64,000 bases of DNA, taken from positions 2,666,001 through 2,730,000 of the forward strand of contig JAXHLQ010000001.1 of assembly GCA_034522175.1 (NCBI GenBank), given 5' to 3'. Within the stretch, counting starts at the first letter, position 1. Each line of letters starts with the position of its first letter. Shown here piece by piece: positions 63,889-64,000 of the stretch. Made by a program: the position numbers and the translations under genes. Source of the stretch: JAIPDZ01 sp034522175 (GTDB taxonomy: Bacteria > Desulfobacterota > DSM-4660 > Desulfatiglandales > Desulfatiglandaceae). The notes under the pieces were generated by a model. That model did no database searches and was not told where the DNA came from. It worked only from the letters and a program-made list of their open reading frames with translations.

Positions 63889-64000
63889 ATGAAAAGTCGA
63901 AAAGTTTTTTGGGTGGTGCTGTTATTGGTGATGCTGACCTTTGCCATGCCGACCCAGAGTGCTCAGGCCAAAAAGGTCCTGCTAAAGACCCAGGCCATGT
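63889..64000 (+). CDS. N-terminus of a secreted protein, possibly a TRAP substrate-binding protein (3' end outside window)
   Basis: 37 residues visible: basic start MKSRK, hydrophobic core VFWVVLLLVMLTFAM and a signal cleavage region QSAQA|KKVLLKTQAM. AAAAGGAGGG precedes the ATG. The mature start KVLLKTQA resembles DctP-type proteins, and an FCD regulator next to it fits a TRAP operon, but too little is visible to be sure. Confidence 0.5.
   Translation, partial: MKSRKVFWVVLLLVMLTFAMPTQSAQAKKVLLKTQAM

Noticed and set aside
13..63990. CRISPR array
   Set aside because: No regularly spaced repeats of 24-40 bp seen.

Overview
The window looks like the chromosome of an anaerobic, aromatic-degrading Desulfobacterota (a sulfate reducer of the Desulfosarcina/Desulfococcus/Desulfatiglans type). 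The main evidence is a complete class II benzoyl-CoA reductase cluster (bamBCDEFGHI, 39.6-50.3 kb) with two selenocysteine codons, together with two branched-chain amino-acid type ABC transporters, LarA/LUD proteins, many histidine kinases and single-domain receivers, and TSUP/DASS anion transporters. Genus-level placement is inference.

Layout. 1-19.8 kb is a signalling and transport block. It holds three Cache-type histidine kinases (one cut by the window edge), four stand-alone receivers, a receiver-CBS fusion, a DASS transporter followed by a 50-residue membrane peptide, a Yip1-like protein, a porin, a TSUP permease with a coupled membrane protein, and two large PEP-synthase-like proteins that keep the ATP-grasp and phosphohistidine domains but lack the PEP-binding barrel. 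A near-perfect sigma-54 promoter with an upstream dyad precedes the second kinase. 20-24.7 kb carries acyl-CoA dehydrogenase, an ADP-forming acyl-CoA synthetase alpha-type subunit, a LUD protein and a LarA-like protein. 24.8-30 kb has an AT-rich lipoprotein gene and a first Liv ABC system. 30-39.4 kb has a LysM protein, panB-panE behind a candidate transcription attenuator, pilT and pilU separated by a 190-bp foldback element, two small unknown genes, a GHMP kinase, a transglutaminase-like protein, a DUF2080 protein and a GNAT.

39.6-50.3 kb is the bam operon. BamB/BamC would form the ring-reducing W/FeS unit. BamD-BamF (HdrD-, HdrA- and MvhD-like) and BamG-BamI (NuoE-, NuoF- and NuoG-like) would form the electron-bifurcating and electron-input part. 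BamE and BamF each contain an in-frame TGA at a position where relatives have Cys, each followed by a SECIS-like hairpin. 50.3-52.2 kb has a nucleotide cyclase and an overlapping unknown gene on the minus strand.

52.5-54.1 kb is a tRNA-Pro followed by a 1.55-kb mini-island carrying two toxin-antitoxin modules, bounded by a 44/45-bp duplication of the tRNA 3' end. 54.3-61 kb has a Pcm-like methyltransferase, a class III aminotransferase and a second full Liv ABC system. 61.5-64 kb has a canonical LarA and a GntR/FCD regulator divergent from the start of a secreted protein; matching TGGTNNNACCA-type sites lie on both sides of the divergent region.

A recurrent feature is single-base indels, usually at or beside homopolymers, that interrupt otherwise well-conserved genes (porin, LUD, both Liv systems, pilT, GHMP kinase, bamB, pcm signal peptide, larA twice, perhaps the cyclase). 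The pattern is best explained by sequencing or assembly error. These genes are annotated as single CDSs with the shift noted.
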